A stretch of 64,000 nucleotides of DNA from Moritella sp. Urea-trap-13 (GTDB lineage: Bacteria; Pseudomonadota; Gammaproteobacteria; Enterobacterales; Moritellaceae). The translations under genes were made by a program, and so were the position numbers. The stretch is taken from the NCBI RefSeq assembly GCF_002836355.1, contig NZ_PJCA01000031.1:1178001-1242000 (forward strand). The letters are read 5' to 3'. Under the pieces are notes generated by a model that ran no database searches, had not been told where the DNA came from, and saw only the letters and a program-made list of their open reading frames with translations. Below, one piece after another: positions 1 through 8,859 of this stretch. Within the stretch, counting starts at the first letter, position 1, and every line of letters starts with the position of its first letter.

Positions 1-348
1 AGTACTGTACGCTGGGGCGTTGACTTAGGCGCTAACTATAACAACCTCAGTCTGCACCCTCACCGCTTACAAGGCATGTTGTTAGCACCAAATAGCTCCG
101 GCATAATGGTTTATGCGACAGCAGAAGTACGCTATCGTTTTAATGATATAACTATCGAAGGTGATACACCTGATATCGTACCTGAGGTAACGTTAAACAA
201 CTTACAAGGCACGCTTGCTGCAGGTTTGCTCGCTTACTATCATAATGTGGGCATTAAATTCAGTGTCGTGGCGATGAGCCCTGACTTCGAAGAAGACGCA
301 CATGAAGAATATATCGTCGGTAGTCTGGGGTTATTCTGGCAGTTTTAA
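1..348 (+). CDS. C-terminal part of an outer-membrane protein, possibly LpxR/DUF2219 family (partial)
   Basis: The reading frame is open from the first base and ends in TAA at 346-348, so the 5' part lies outside the window. The visible 115 residues alternate polar and hydrophobic residues as beta-strands do, and the protein ends in a terminal Phe (LFWQF), the usual outer-membrane beta-barrel signature. The YATAEVRYRFND strand and the late acidic stretch followed by GSLGLFWQF remind me of LpxR-type lipid A 3'-O-deacylases (DUF2219), which remove an acyl chain from lipid A. The catalytic region would be upstream, so the family call is a guess; the outer-membrane barrel call is firmer. Confidence 0.5.
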   Translation, partial: STVRWGVDLGANYNNLSLHPHRLQGMLLAPNSSGIMVYATAEVRYRFNDITIEGDTPDIVPEVTLNNLQGTLAAGLLAYYHNVGIKFSVVAMSPDFEEDAHEEYIVGSLGLFWQF

Positions 349-478
349 CCAAACTTTATTCTACAATGTATGAATTATGCACATTTATAAAAATACTAGA
401 AAGTAGATATATGTTACTAATTTACCGTGTTAACATGCTTGCAAATTAATCACTTTTCTGCCTTAAAGATATATTTAC

Positions 479-1522
479 ATGCATGATTCTTCATTAACAT
501 ATACTCGCCGTCCTAAAGGCACCCTTGCAATGTGTAGCTTGTACGCTTTTACTGGCGCAGCCATTGCTGCATCGGTAATATTTTCGCTACTACTGTTTTT
601 ATCTATCCACGATAAACTGCTCATGCAAATTTTATTTGGTAGTTTAGCGGTTATCTTCGAATTAGGTAAATTCTTTGCTTGGTATGAATTTGGTGAACGA
701 ATTGCCCGTAAAGCATTTCACGCCGCAATCATTGCCCTTGGGTTCTATTGTATTCTCGCCATTATTTCAATTGGCGGTAGTATCGGTGGTATCAACAGCG
801 CAACAAATGTCGCCCAACAATATGTTGATAAGCGTGAGAGTAAAGTAAATGCTGTAAATCAGCAAATTCTCGCTATCGATGCTGAGATTGCGCTAAATAA
901 TAAAGCTGCAGATAAATACCTCGAATTAAAAATGATTTCGCTTGGGGTAACGCGCATCCAGAAAGAAAACCAAGTACTACGTGAAAAACAAACACAGCTT
1001 AGAATTGATCGTGATAGTGTGCCTGTCGCTGAAAATGGCTCGGTTATTAGTTTGATTGCAAGTCTTGCTAAAATCCTTAATACCACGACCGAAAATGCGC
1101 AATCTTGGTTAGTGATCTTCTTATCTGTTTTACTGGATATTTTTGCTGCATTCTTTGTGGGTTTAATTGGTGAAGAACTTCGTTTCCGTCATTCAATCGT
1201 CCGTAAGAAAAATCAAGAAAAAGCCGATAAAGCGGAGCGTTTACACTTGTTAGCAACGCAAAACTATATTGAAATTGAAGCTCCAGCACAAATTGAAGAC
1301 CAGCCCCTGCTGATAGAAAAACAAATGTCAGTAAGTTCTCTCGCGGTCTTAAAAGCAGCACAAGAGCAAGACTTAAGATGCTCTAAAAAGCACATTGCTG
1401 AAATATTAAAACTCAGTGTTGAAGACATAGAACGTGCCTTTGAAGAATTCTTATCATTCGGTGTAGTAGAAAGAAAACGCAATAACCATTTACGCTGGAT
1501 AAGACAGGCTGATGTAGCTTAA
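479..1522 (+). CDS. Inner-membrane protein with coiled coil and C-terminal winged-helix-like segment, unknown function
   Basis: I do not recognise the family. The 347-residue protein has about three hydrophobic segments near residues 22-42, 50-68 and 78-100. A long charged coiled coil (about 115-180) follows, then another membrane span (about 205-228) and a basic cytoplasmic tail. The last 70 residues (about 280-345) read as helix-turn-helix: 'SKKHIAEILKLSVEDIERA' then 'FGVVERKRNNHLRW', like the recognition helix and wing of a winged-helix fold. A membrane-anchored DNA-binding or signalling protein is possible but inferred. It stands alone: about 190 bases separate it from the next gene. No clear Shine-Dalgarno precedes the ATG. 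Confidence 0.6.
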   Translation: MHDSSLTYTRRPKGTLAMCSLYAFTGAAIAASVIFSLLLFLSIHDKLLMQILFGSLAVIFELGKFFAWYEFGERIARKAFHAAIIALGFYCILAIISIGGSIGGINSATNVAQQYVDKRESKVNAVNQQILAIDAEIALNNKAADKYLELKMISLGVTRIQKENQVLREKQTQLRIDRDSVPVAENGSVISLIASLAKILNTTTENAQSWLVIFLSVLLDIFAAFFVGLIGEELRFRHSIVRKKNQEKADKAERLHLLATQNYIEIEAPAQIEDQPLLIEKQMSVSSLAVLKAAQEQDLRCSKKHIAEILKLSVEDIERAFEEFLSFGVVERKRNNHLRWIRQADVA

Positions 1523-1713
1523 CTCTCTATCATCTTCGATAACGCTCTATTTTTTGATATACTTTAGCTAATTCAACACAAAACGTTAATTATTATTGTG
1601 TTGAATTAGCCTATCCCGCTATAAATCTCGCCTTCGCTGTATTAATATTTTTATCCTTGCTACCATAGCCTACAAGTCACACTTCCCCATTCTTGATTTA
1701 TGAGTCAGCCCGA

Positions 1714-2418
1714 ATGATTAAACAACAATTACATATTGCCCTCGTTGAAGATGAAGTAAATATCGCAGAGAATTATCGGGATGCATTACAACGGATCGGC
1801 TATCGGGTTTCAATCTTTCATAATCGCCTAGATGCACTCACCGCTTTTGCTTTAGTATTGCCTGATATGGCGATCATTGATGTCGGTTTACAAGATGAAT
1901 ATGAGGGTGGTTTTGAACTATGTCGTACATTACGCCAACTTTCAGAAACCCTACCGATTATATTTTTAACCGCGAGAAACAGTGAACTTGACGAAATTTC
2001 GGCGTTACGGCTTGGCGCAGATGATTACTTAACCAAAGACGTGAGTATTCATCAAGTTTTAGCCCGGGTTGCAGCGTTGTTCCGTCGTATTCAAGCATTA
2101 AAAAAACCACTCTCTAGCGACGAGCAAGTGCTTAACCGAGGTTCATTACGGATCAATGTTGAGCGTATTGAAACATACTGGCAGGATCAGACTGTTATGC
2201 TCACCTTAACCGAATTTTGGATTGTGCATACCCTTGCTAAATACCCTGGTCAGGTTAAAAATAGAGACCAACTCATGGATGCCGCACACGTAGTGTTAGA
2301 TAACAACACCATAACCACCCACATCAAGCGTATCCGCAAAAAGTTTAGCTATATCGATGCCGAATTCAATGCCATCAAAACTGCTTATGGCATGGGTTAT
2401 CGCTGGGTTATTGAGTGA
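1714..2418 (+). CDS. pdsR: OmpR-type response regulator of the proteobacterial dedicated sortase system (PdsR-like)
   Basis: The receiver domain (residues about 6-118) shows the acidic pair E12-D13, the phospho-acceptor D56 in AIIDVG and the switch region FLTARNS. A C-terminal OmpR-type winged helix follows (TEFWIVHTLAKYPGQVKNRDQL, then ITTHIKRIRKKF and YGMGYRW). The wording 'EGGFELCRTLR', 'GADDYLTKD' and 'TLTEFWIVH' matches my memory of the TIGR03787 regulator dedicated to marine proteobacterial sortase systems, where LTKD replaces the usual LPKP. I start at the ATG at 1714 because the domain begins right after it; a TTG at 1693 would add seven residues. It overlaps the kinase gene by four bases. 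Confidence 0.82.
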   Translation: MIKQQLHIALVEDEVNIAENYRDALQRIGYRVSIFHNRLDALTAFALVLPDMAIIDVGLQDEYEGGFELCRTLRQLSETLPIIFLTARNSELDEISALRLGADDYLTKDVSIHQVLARVAALFRRIQALKKPLSSDEQVLNRGSLRINVERIETYWQDQTVMLTLTEFWIVHTLAKYPGQVKNRDQLMDAAHVVLDNNTITTHIKRIRKKFSYIDAEFNAIKTAYGMGYRWVIE

Positions 2419-4481
2419 GATTTCATTTTAACTTAAAAACGCAATTACTCTTTGTCGCCAGCTTAATGTTATTACTGCCTTGGGCTGGTTGTCAGAGTGT
2501 CAGTATTTTAGAAACAAGTTTACGCCAAAGTCACAGTCAGTTACTCGACGTGCAAATGACAGCGGCAACACAGCAACTTCAACGCCAACTAAATCAATCC
2601 CAACATGCCAATTTTAATACCAACCAAGGTAACTATTACGCCGCCCTCACGGACAGTAAAATGCTATTGGACGGATTTGATGGTGAAGAAAGTGATTGGG
2701 ATAATATAACCACCCCTTGGTTTCAGCTTAATACCTATGATTACGTGGCCGAGTTATCCGCAGAAACAAAGCCAACTACCACGGTTAAATTTAAGTTAGC
2801 TGCAAATGATAAATTACTCTATATCTTTATTCAGACCTCTGCACTCACACCGCATTATTATAATCCAACGCAACCACGACGACCTACAGATCAGCTTAAT
2901 ATCCGCAGTATCAATAAAACCGGACTTGTTTCACATTGGCAAATTAACCCACAAGGCTCTGGTCGTGTCGAAATGGACAATACTAGCCAAACAATGACAA
3001 CTAGCCGAGATGCGGGCTCATGGATATGGCGCGATGGTCATTACACAATAGAAATTGCACTACCCATTGATTTAGCCAGTAATGCAATTGGCTTTGATCT
3101 CATTCTTAATGACCAACAAATAAATCAACACTTTAAATCTAAACCGACCATGACTTACGAGCGCAGTTTAGTACGTGAAGAATTGGATTTAAACCAGCAG
3201 CTCGCTAACTACCAACAACCCGGCCTGAGTTTGTATTTACTCAATAGCCAGTATTGGTTGGTTGGGCAACTACATGCAGATCAAATGACAAATGACTCAG
3301 ATAGTGAAAGTGATATTAATAGCGATCAAGTAGATCCATCTTGGTTCAGCAATGCTATCTACAACAAGTTGTTTACCTCCGACTCATTACCTTATTGGCG
3401 GGAACCGACAAGCTTAGGTCGCTGGGTATCACCGCAACAGCTAGGACAAACAACTTGGTACCAAGACTCCCCAATTAATAAGCAGCTACACAGTAAAACG
3501 ATGCTCGTTAATGGCCAAGCATTCTATTTTATTGCCGTACAAGATTCTCGACAAAGCTTACTGTCAGCAAGCGAAGCGTTAAACCAGTTATTGATATTAC
3601 TTTTTACTATCATCGCAATCATCGTCTTAGCATTGTTTGCTTTTGCATCACTACTATCATGGCGCATTGTGAAAATGAAACAAAACTACCGTGATGCAAT
3701 TGATAGTGACGGTAAGATAATGGCAGTACCAGAGGCCAGCAAACTGCCCGATGAGCTAGGTGACTTATCTCGTGTAATGCAACAACTTACAGTCAACCAA
3801 GGTAAGTACACTGACTATCTTGCTTCACTGGCAGATAAACTGTCCCATGAATTGAAAACCCCCGTGGCCGTTATACGTACATCGCTGGAAAATCTTGAGC
3901 TATCCAACTTAGATCCAGAAGCAACAAAATACCTCACTCGTGCCATGCAAGGTACTAACCGCCTAAGCCAAACATTGAATGCCCTCAGTGAAGCGAACAA
4001 ATTAGAACAAAGTTTTGAATATGCACAGTGGCAAGTCGTGCCGTTTGACGATATGTTAGAAGAGCTAACCGATGCTTACCGACAAATTTATAGCCGCCAT
4101 CAGTTTCAATTAGAATATGACCAACAGGATGATTACACTATCAATTTAGCGCCTGAGCTCATCGTCCAATTACTCGACAAGCTGATTAGTAATGCCGTTG
4201 ATTATGCGCCTGTTGAGGCACCTATTTGCTTTAAGCTCAGTCACCAAAGTCAGTATTTGCGATTAAAAATCGAAAACCAAGGTCCACACTTTAGCAGTGA
4301 TAATATCCCGCAACTGTTTGACTCTATGGTTTCGAATCGAAAGCAATCTGATACCCCGCATCTCGGTTTAGGGTTACATATTGTTAAATTAATCAGCGAT
4401 TTTCATCATGCTAAAATCAGCGCAGAAAACTTACCTGGTGAAAAAGGCGTTATATTTGAGCTATTATTACCTATAGAATAG
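2415..4481 (+). CDS. pdsS: Sensor histidine kinase of the proteobacterial dedicated sortase system (PdsS-like)
   Basis: A 688-residue membrane kinase translated from a GTG that overlaps the regulator stop (GTGA). Membrane segments lie at about residues 8-28 and 390-412, enclosing a large periplasmic region. Its early part (about 80-225, with LLDGFDGEESDWDN and later 'YTIEIALP') looks like a CBM9/DOMON beta-sandwich. The cytoplasmic half has the H box LSHELKTPVAV with H478, an N box (LLDKLISNAVDYAP) and a G2 box (HLGLGLHIVK). The G1 box is degenerate (ENQGP instead of DxGxG). This layout fits TIGR03785. The cognate sortase and its LPXTG target are not in the window. Confidence 0.82.
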   Translation: MRFHFNLKTQLLFVASLMLLLPWAGCQSVSILETSLRQSHSQLLDVQMTAATQQLQRQLNQSQHANFNTNQGNYYAALTDSKMLLDGFDGEESDWDNITTPWFQLNTYDYVAELSAETKPTTTVKFKLAANDKLLYIFIQTSALTPHYYNPTQPRRPTDQLNIRSINKTGLVSHWQINPQGSGRVEMDNTSQTMTTSRDAGSWIWRDGHYTIEIALPIDLASNAIGFDLILNDQQINQHFKSKPTMTYERSLVREELDLNQQLANYQQPGLSLYLLNSQYWLVGQLHADQMTNDSDSESDINSDQVDPSWFSNAIYNKLFTSDSLPYWREPTSLGRWVSPQQLGQTTWYQDSPINKQLHSKTMLVNGQAFYFIAVQDSRQSLLSASEALNQLLILLFTIIAIIVLALFAFASLLSWRIVKMKQNYRDAIDSDGKIMAVPEASKLPDELGDLSRVMQQLTVNQGKYTDYLASLADKLSHELKTPVAVIRTSLENLELSNLDPEATKYLTRAMQGTNRLSQTLNALSEANKLEQSFEYAQWQVVPFDDMLEELTDAYRQIYSRHQFQLEYDQQDDYTINLAPELIVQLLDKLISNAVDYAPVEAPICFKLSHQSQYLRLKIENQGPHFSSDNIPQLFDSMVSNRKQSDTPHLGLGLHIVKLISDFHHAKISAENLPGEKGVIFELLLPIE

Positions 4482-4511
4482 ATAATATAGATAACCGATG
4501 CAGAGGTATGC

Positions 4512-5171
4512 ATGCTAATACGACCAATCGCAAAACGTAATGGCGTGACGTTTACCATCGTTGCCAGCTTATTTATCTTTAGCAGCGTTATAGCCCTACT
4601 TTCAAGCTCGAACAATAACAGCATCTACTTTCCGCTATTCGCTGGCTCGTTGATTATAGGTATAGTGCTATTAATTGTCGGCATCGTCAAAATTAATGAC
4701 GTGGATTATCGCTTCTCATTAACTAACGAGGGGATCCATTATTTCACTTCTCGAGGCGGCTTTACTATTCTCTGGCAAGACATACAACGGATTGATATAC
4801 CAAAAATAAATGATGGCTTAGAACTAAAAGACTTACCTTACATCGGTATTCGGCTCAACCAACGAGAACACCTTATTAACAGCGCTTCATTAGCCACTCT
4901 ATCGCACATGTTACTAGAACAGCGTGCGCTTATCATGCTCACAGATCCCAACTCCACGCTGTATGGCAATGCTGACAATATGCTGTATCCAAACGTAAAA
5001 GTGACGCATAAATACCAAGGGTTGCAAGCGATGTTTATCAATCGAATGCACTACCTTCACGATACCCTAGGTTATGATATTTACTTTCCTGAGGATGATC
5101 TTGACCGCTCCCCTGCTGAGTTTATCGCGCTGCTGCGTAAATTTAAAACACATTGCCCTAGATCAGTGTAA
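4512..5171 (+). CDS. DUF2982-like membrane protein
   Basis: A 219-residue protein with two membrane spans (about 13-31 and 38-59) and a soluble C-terminal part. Its strands are typical of a PH-like domain ('YRFSLTNEGIHYFTSRGGFTI', then 'LWQDIQRIDIP'). The N-terminal 'PIAKRNGVTF' and the overall plan resemble DUF2982, an uncharacterised gammaproteobacterial family. It starts 30 bases after the kinase on the same strand, so it may be co-transcribed with it; a functional link is unproven. Confidence 0.55.
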   Translation: MLIRPIAKRNGVTFTIVASLFIFSSVIALLSSSNNNSIYFPLFAGSLIIGIVLLIVGIVKINDVDYRFSLTNEGIHYFTSRGGFTILWQDIQRIDIPKINDGLELKDLPYIGIRLNQREHLINSASLATLSHMLLEQRALIMLTDPNSTLYGNADNMLYPNVKVTHKYQGLQAMFINRMHYLHDTLGYDIYFPEDDLDRSPAEFIALLRKFKTHCPRSV

Positions 5172-5172
5172 A

Positions 5173-5187
5173 TGGTAATTATTATCA
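5173..5187 (+). promoter_or_regulatory. Fur box
   Basis: TGGTAATTATTATCA matches the 7-1-7 Fur consensus TGATAATNATTATCA at all specified positions except the third. It lies about 90 bases before the start of the 680-residue exported protein and just upstream of a plausible promoter. This indicates repression by Fur-Fe(II) when iron is plentiful. Confidence 0.75.
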
Positions 5188-5194
5188 ATTAGAC

Positions 5195-5222
5195 TTGCAT
5201 TAACTATTTTTATATGGATAAT
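5195..5222 (+). promoter_or_regulatory. Candidate sigma-70 promoter of the iron-regulated block
   Basis: A TTGCAT -35 hexamer (5195-5200) and a GATAAT -10 hexamer (5217-5222) are separated by 16 bases. The Fur box sits 7 bases upstream of the -35, close enough for a bound or spreading Fur dimer to block polymerase. The promoter assignment is by eye only. Confidence 0.45.
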
Positions 5223-5276
5223 ACGAACTATTCTCATTAAGACATAGTCTATTATAAAAAATAAAAAGGATTTGTT

Positions 5277-7319
5277 GTGAAAAAGTCTGCCCTTTGCTTT
5301 GCCATCTCTTCAGCTTTACTTTCTGCTTCATTTGTATCACACGCCGCAAATGTACACGTACTTGATAAAACGCTTTCTCCAGCTGCAAACTTTCTTGCAT
5401 ACACAGAATTTGAATTGTCAGGCGAACCTCTTGCTGAATCTCTAGGTTTAGACCTTGATATTTTAGATCCTAACCAAGTAGATCAACCGACTGCATTCGA
5501 TTATGCAGCAGGTATTGAAAGTTACGAGTACTCAGAAGAAGCCATGTATGCGTTAAACTACCAGTCTACTATGGGCCCTCATCTAGTAAACGGTCCAGTT
5601 AACCAAGCACGCGGCGGTTCTCTTGCTGACTTAGGTAAACGTTTTATTTCTCTTGCGGCTTCAGTTGGCTTCCCAAGTGAAGAGATCCCATTAAACATGT
5701 ACCCTATCTCTGTACCATACGTATCAGGCAGCCCTGAATTTGTCGGTAAAGTAGATACAACTAAAGTGAATGGCGAAGAGTTAGAGGTATTATCTGCAAC
5801 AGGTAAAGCAGCAGTTCACAACACCGTAATTCCAGCTTACTTCCGTGACTACAAAACATTAGCATGGGACAGCGCAAGCTTTGATAAAACCTTAAACCCA
5901 GGCGCGATCGGCAGCATCTTCCTTAAAGAAGTAATGTGGTCACAAGATTTCCTCGGTGGCATGCACGTAACGACAACAGATGAAGAAGTTGAAGCAACAT
6001 CAAGCACAATGGATCAAGATGGCGTACATAGTCTTGGTGTATCAGCAGCCGATGGTTTCAACGGTATGATCTTAACTGAAATGTCGCTAGACAAATTACT
6101 TATCCTACAACAGCAACTTGGCTTTGATGGTAACAAGCTAGGCGTTAAATTTGGTCCTGATTATGATGCATCGAAAAACCCTATCTGGTTTGCACATAAA
6201 GTAGCGGTTAAAGAAACACAGAAAAACAACGTCAATCACATCGGTGAATTATCAGTGACAGATGGTTCTTCATCATTACGTGATACCTGGATGCTATTAT
6301 GGCCTGTAAGTGAGTTCTATGCATTTACTGACCAACGCACAGCAAATACTGCACAGAACCCAGCATTCAAAGCTGTGTTTGATGGCAAACCATTTGCTGC
6401 AGCACCAAAACAAAACATTGATAACAAAACTAGCAATAATGTAATCGCTGACGATGCATTCTCTGTTGCCAGCAACGTTGCTAACCTTTCGTTCCAAAAC
6501 TTAGCAAACCTACATTTCAACAAAAAAGCAGGTACATTTGTTACTAAATACGATGGCAAGCAAAATGCACAAGTTGAGACATTTGACGCGGCATACAGCA
6601 TAGTTGCACTGTCTATTTACCAACGTTCACAAGATGCACTACCTGTAGGTTATGCAGCAGCAGACGGCGGTGATGTTGATTTAGCGACACCTCAAGGTAA
6701 ACAAGCGCTTGGTTTAATCAAAGCACAAGCAGATTACATCGTTAACACGTTAGTAGCGAAAAACGGTCTCGTATATGACGGCGCGACGCTTAGTTCATCT
6801 GTGAATAAAACAACTAAATCTATAGATGAAAATCAATCACTTGACGCGCAATTCTCGGCAATCCGTGGCTTAGTTGCTGCTTACCTTGCAACACAAGATG
6901 ATAGCTACAAGCAAGCTGCACGTTCAATCTTCCTCGCGGTAGAGAAAAACATGTTTGATGCCGAGCTAGGCACTTGGGCACAAACGCCAGGTAAAGCAAC
7001 AATCCACACACCTTTAACTGCAGCGGCTATCTCAGGTGGTTTACGTGAAACAATGCTTCACCTTGCTAACGAAGAAGGCGAACACGTTCCAGCACTAGAA
7101 CTACAACACTTAACAGAGCGCTACACGGCTTGGTTCAAGAAAGTAGTTAATGGTGGCCAACAGTTATCAGAATGGGTTGGTGATTCAGGTGAAAACTTAC
7201 TCAAAGACAGCAATACTACCGATTCAGATAATGATGGTGTGAAACAAGTAACAGCGGCTGGCGGTAAATTTGGTACAGCACAAACTATGGCAGCAAAAGT
7301 GTCGGTTAGTGCAAACTAG
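5277..7319 (+). CDS. Large exported protein of unknown function, Fur-box controlled, upstream of FTR1
   Basis: The GTG start at 5277 follows AAAAAGGA with good spacing and gives a clear signal peptide (MKKSALCFAISS...VSHA, cleavage near residue 23). The mature protein of about 655 residues has no membrane span. The last third is alpha-helical with repeated pairs ('LDAQFSAIRGLVAAYLAT', 'YKQAARSIFLAVEKNM') like an alpha/alpha toroid. Near the C-terminus is an acidic 'DSDNDGV' loop that resembles a calcium site. I cannot name the family. The Fur box upstream and the FTR1 permease downstream suggest a periplasmic role in iron acquisition, such as iron binding or delivery. A hairpin follows the gene, so it may also be transcribed separately. 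Confidence 0.6.
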   Translation: MKKSALCFAISSALLSASFVSHAANVHVLDKTLSPAANFLAYTEFELSGEPLAESLGLDLDILDPNQVDQPTAFDYAAGIESYEYSEEAMYALNYQSTMGPHLVNGPVNQARGGSLADLGKRFISLAASVGFPSEEIPLNMYPISVPYVSGSPEFVGKVDTTKVNGEELEVLSATGKAAVHNTVIPAYFRDYKTLAWDSASFDKTLNPGAIGSIFLKEVMWSQDFLGGMHVTTTDEEVEATSSTMDQDGVHSLGVSAADGFNGMILTEMSLDKLLILQQQLGFDGNKLGVKFGPDYDASKNPIWFAHKVAVKETQKNNVNHIGELSVTDGSSSLRDTWMLLWPVSEFYAFTDQRTANTAQNPAFKAVFDGKPFAAAPKQNIDNKTSNNVIADDAFSVASNVANLSFQNLANLHFNKKAGTFVTKYDGKQNAQVETFDAAYSIVALSIYQRSQDALPVGYAAADGGDVDLATPQGKQALGLIKAQADYIVNTLVAKNGLVYDGATLSSSVNKTTKSIDENQSLDAQFSAIRGLVAAYLATQDDSYKQAARSIFLAVEKNMFDAELGTWAQTPGKATIHTPLTAAAISGGLRETMLHLANEEGEHVPALELQHLTERYTAWFKKVVNGGQQLSEWVGDSGENLLKDSNTTDSDNDGVKQVTAAGGKFGTAQTMAAKVSVSAN

Positions 7320-7410
7320 TCTCACCCTTTTGGCAACAGATAGCCATCTCGCAGCACGCTTAATTAACCTGTATTGATTAATGAACATGTTGCGAAATTA
7401 AAATAAAGTT

Positions 7411-7446
7411 GCAAAAAGGGATGAGATTTTACTCAGCCCTTTTTGC
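7411..7446 (+). terminator. Rho-independent terminator or attenuator hairpin
   Basis: GCAAAAAGGG (7411-7420) pairs with CCCTTTTTGC (7437-7446), and an inner TGAG/CTCA extends the stem. TTTTC follows shortly after. It lies between the 680-residue protein gene and the FTR1 cluster. It may terminate the first transcript or lower expression of the permease genes. Confidence 0.65.
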
Positions 7447-7480
7447 GTTTTCATTACGTCGATATGAATAAGGTTTTATC

Positions 7481-7963
7481 ATGTCAGTTCAAATAGCGAC
7501 TTCAACCAGTGATAATGTTTGGTCACGTTTACAAGATCATTTTAAACGTTTAGCTTTTCATCATAAAAAGGCCGAAGCAATATTATATTTAATGTTCTTA
7601 TCGGGACTTTTACTGTGGCCATTCATCACCATCCCATGGCAAGTAGAACGCACTATATTGCTCATGCATATGCTTGCAGGTATAAGTATCTTTCCTGCTT
7701 TTGTTGGTAGTTTTTGGCTGTCTCACCGTAACCTTATTCAAAACAGTAACAAGAAATTCTTGCGTCAAACCGGCAACGTTATTGAGTACTTACTTGTAAC
7801 TTGTACTCTTACTGGTGTTTACCTTACTTTTTGGGGTAATACCGGTAATGACTTCAGTATCTTAATGCAAGATATCCATTTTTACAGCTCATGGTTACTC
7901 ACCCCACTTGTTCTTCGCCACGCATGGCGCTGGACTGTCATTAAATTCTTTAGGAAGTCATAA
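7481..7963 (+). CDS. Four-span membrane protein with haem-ligand-like histidines, next to FTR1
   Basis: The 160-residue protein has about four hydrophobic spans (34-52, 59-80, 100-118, 133-150). Histidines lie at the membrane faces at positions 63, 82, 133 and 147, reminiscent of small b-type cytochromes such as the DUF4405/b561-like groups. That makes it a candidate membrane electron carrier, but haem binding is inferred from histidine placement only. Its stop is one base before the FTR1 start codon, and the FTR1 ribosome-binding site lies inside its 3' end, so the two are almost certainly co-translated. Confidence 0.6.
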   Translation: MSVQIATSTSDNVWSRLQDHFKRLAFHHKKAEAILYLMFLSGLLLWPFITIPWQVERTILLMHMLAGISIFPAFVGSFWLSHRNLIQNSNKKFLRQTGNVIEYLLVTCTLTGVYLTFWGNTGNDFSILMQDIHFYSSWLLTPLVLRHAWRWTVIKFFRKS

Positions 7964-7964
7964 T

Positions 7965-8804
7965 ATGTTTGCCAGTTTTTTAATTACCTTTCGTGAAGGA
8001 CTTGAAGCCTTCCTACTCGTTGGCATCATTCTGTCTTACCTCGCCAAGCTTGGTGAATCAAAGCACAACAAACTTATTTATCTGGGTGTTGTTCTCGGTT
8101 TGATTGCATCATTAATTGTTGCCTTTATTTTCCAATTTGTTGTCGACCAATTTGATTCCCATGAATACCGTAATTTATTAATGGCTGGTATTTTAAGCTT
8201 TGCGACTGTCGTCCTTACCTACATGGCGATTTGGATGCAGCGTCAAGCCAAGAGCCAAGTAGCAAATATGCAGAACAACATCCGTGAAATATTAACCACG
8301 GGTAATGTATTTGGTTTAATATTTTTAGCTTTCCTTGCAGTTATGCGCGAAGGCTTTGAAACCGTGTTATTTTTCTCGGCGTTAATGTATTCAGGCAAAG
8401 GCGACTTCTCACTGCAAGACGGCTTAATTGGCGCGGGCGCCGGTCTTGTTGCATCACTGGTATTAGTTATCGTGCTAATGCGTGGTACCCGTAAAGTACC
8501 AATCCAAGCATTCTTCAAATGGACCAGCTTGTTGATCATTATCATTGCCGCTGGGTTATTATCTTCAGCAACCAACATGTTACAGAGTGCCGACGTATTA
8601 CCAGTGTTCCAAACAGCTGTTTTTGATATTAGTCATATCCTTGATGACCAAGGTGTATTTGGCACTTTCTTACGGGCATTATTTGGTTATAATTCATCAC
8701 CAAATCTATTACCACTGCTTATTTGGGGTGTTTATTTAGCTGTATTTAGCGTGTTCTGGCATCGTGGTTATCAACTCCCAACCAAAACATCAGCGAATGC
8801 ATAG
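7965..8804 (+). CDS. FTR1-family high-affinity iron permease (EfeU-like)
   Basis: I start at the ATG at 7965, preceded by AGGAAG with 6-base spacing; an upstream in-frame ATG lies inside the previous gene. The 279-residue protein has about seven hydrophobic spans and both hallmark iron-binding motifs, REGLE at residues 10-14 and REGFE at 128-132. FTR1 permeases take up iron that is oxidised during transport, in yeast by a multicopper oxidase and in EfeUOB by EfeB/EfeO. No EfeO, EfeB, P19 or multicopper oxidase gene is nearby. The possible redox partners here are the small membrane protein upstream and the multihaem cytochrome downstream. Confidence 0.93.
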   Translation: MFASFLITFREGLEAFLLVGIILSYLAKLGESKHNKLIYLGVVLGLIASLIVAFIFQFVVDQFDSHEYRNLLMAGILSFATVVLTYMAIWMQRQAKSQVANMQNNIREILTTGNVFGLIFLAFLAVMREGFETVLFFSALMYSGKGDFSLQDGLIGAGAGLVASLVLVIVLMRGTRKVPIQAFFKWTSLLIIIIAAGLLSSATNMLQSADVLPVFQTAVFDISHILDDQGVFGTFLRALFGYNSSPNLLPLLIWGVYLAVFSVFWHRGYQLPTKTSANA

Positions 8805-8859
8805 CAGTACATAGAAGCCAGCGAGAAATATATCGAGTAAATAGCATAAACGAAGACAA

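Noticed and set aside
1714-4481. Complete sortase locus
   Set aside because: No gene with a sortase TLxTC signature and no LPXTG protein was found near the two-component pair.
5277-7319. EfeO/imelysin-type iron protein
   Set aside because: It lacks the GxHxxE-type signature and is far larger than EfeO; only the neighbourhood supports a role in iron uptake.
8243-8578. Antisense open frames inside real genes, for example opposite FTR1
   Set aside because: They lack ribosome-binding sites, have low-complexity composition and lie opposite strongly conserved genes.
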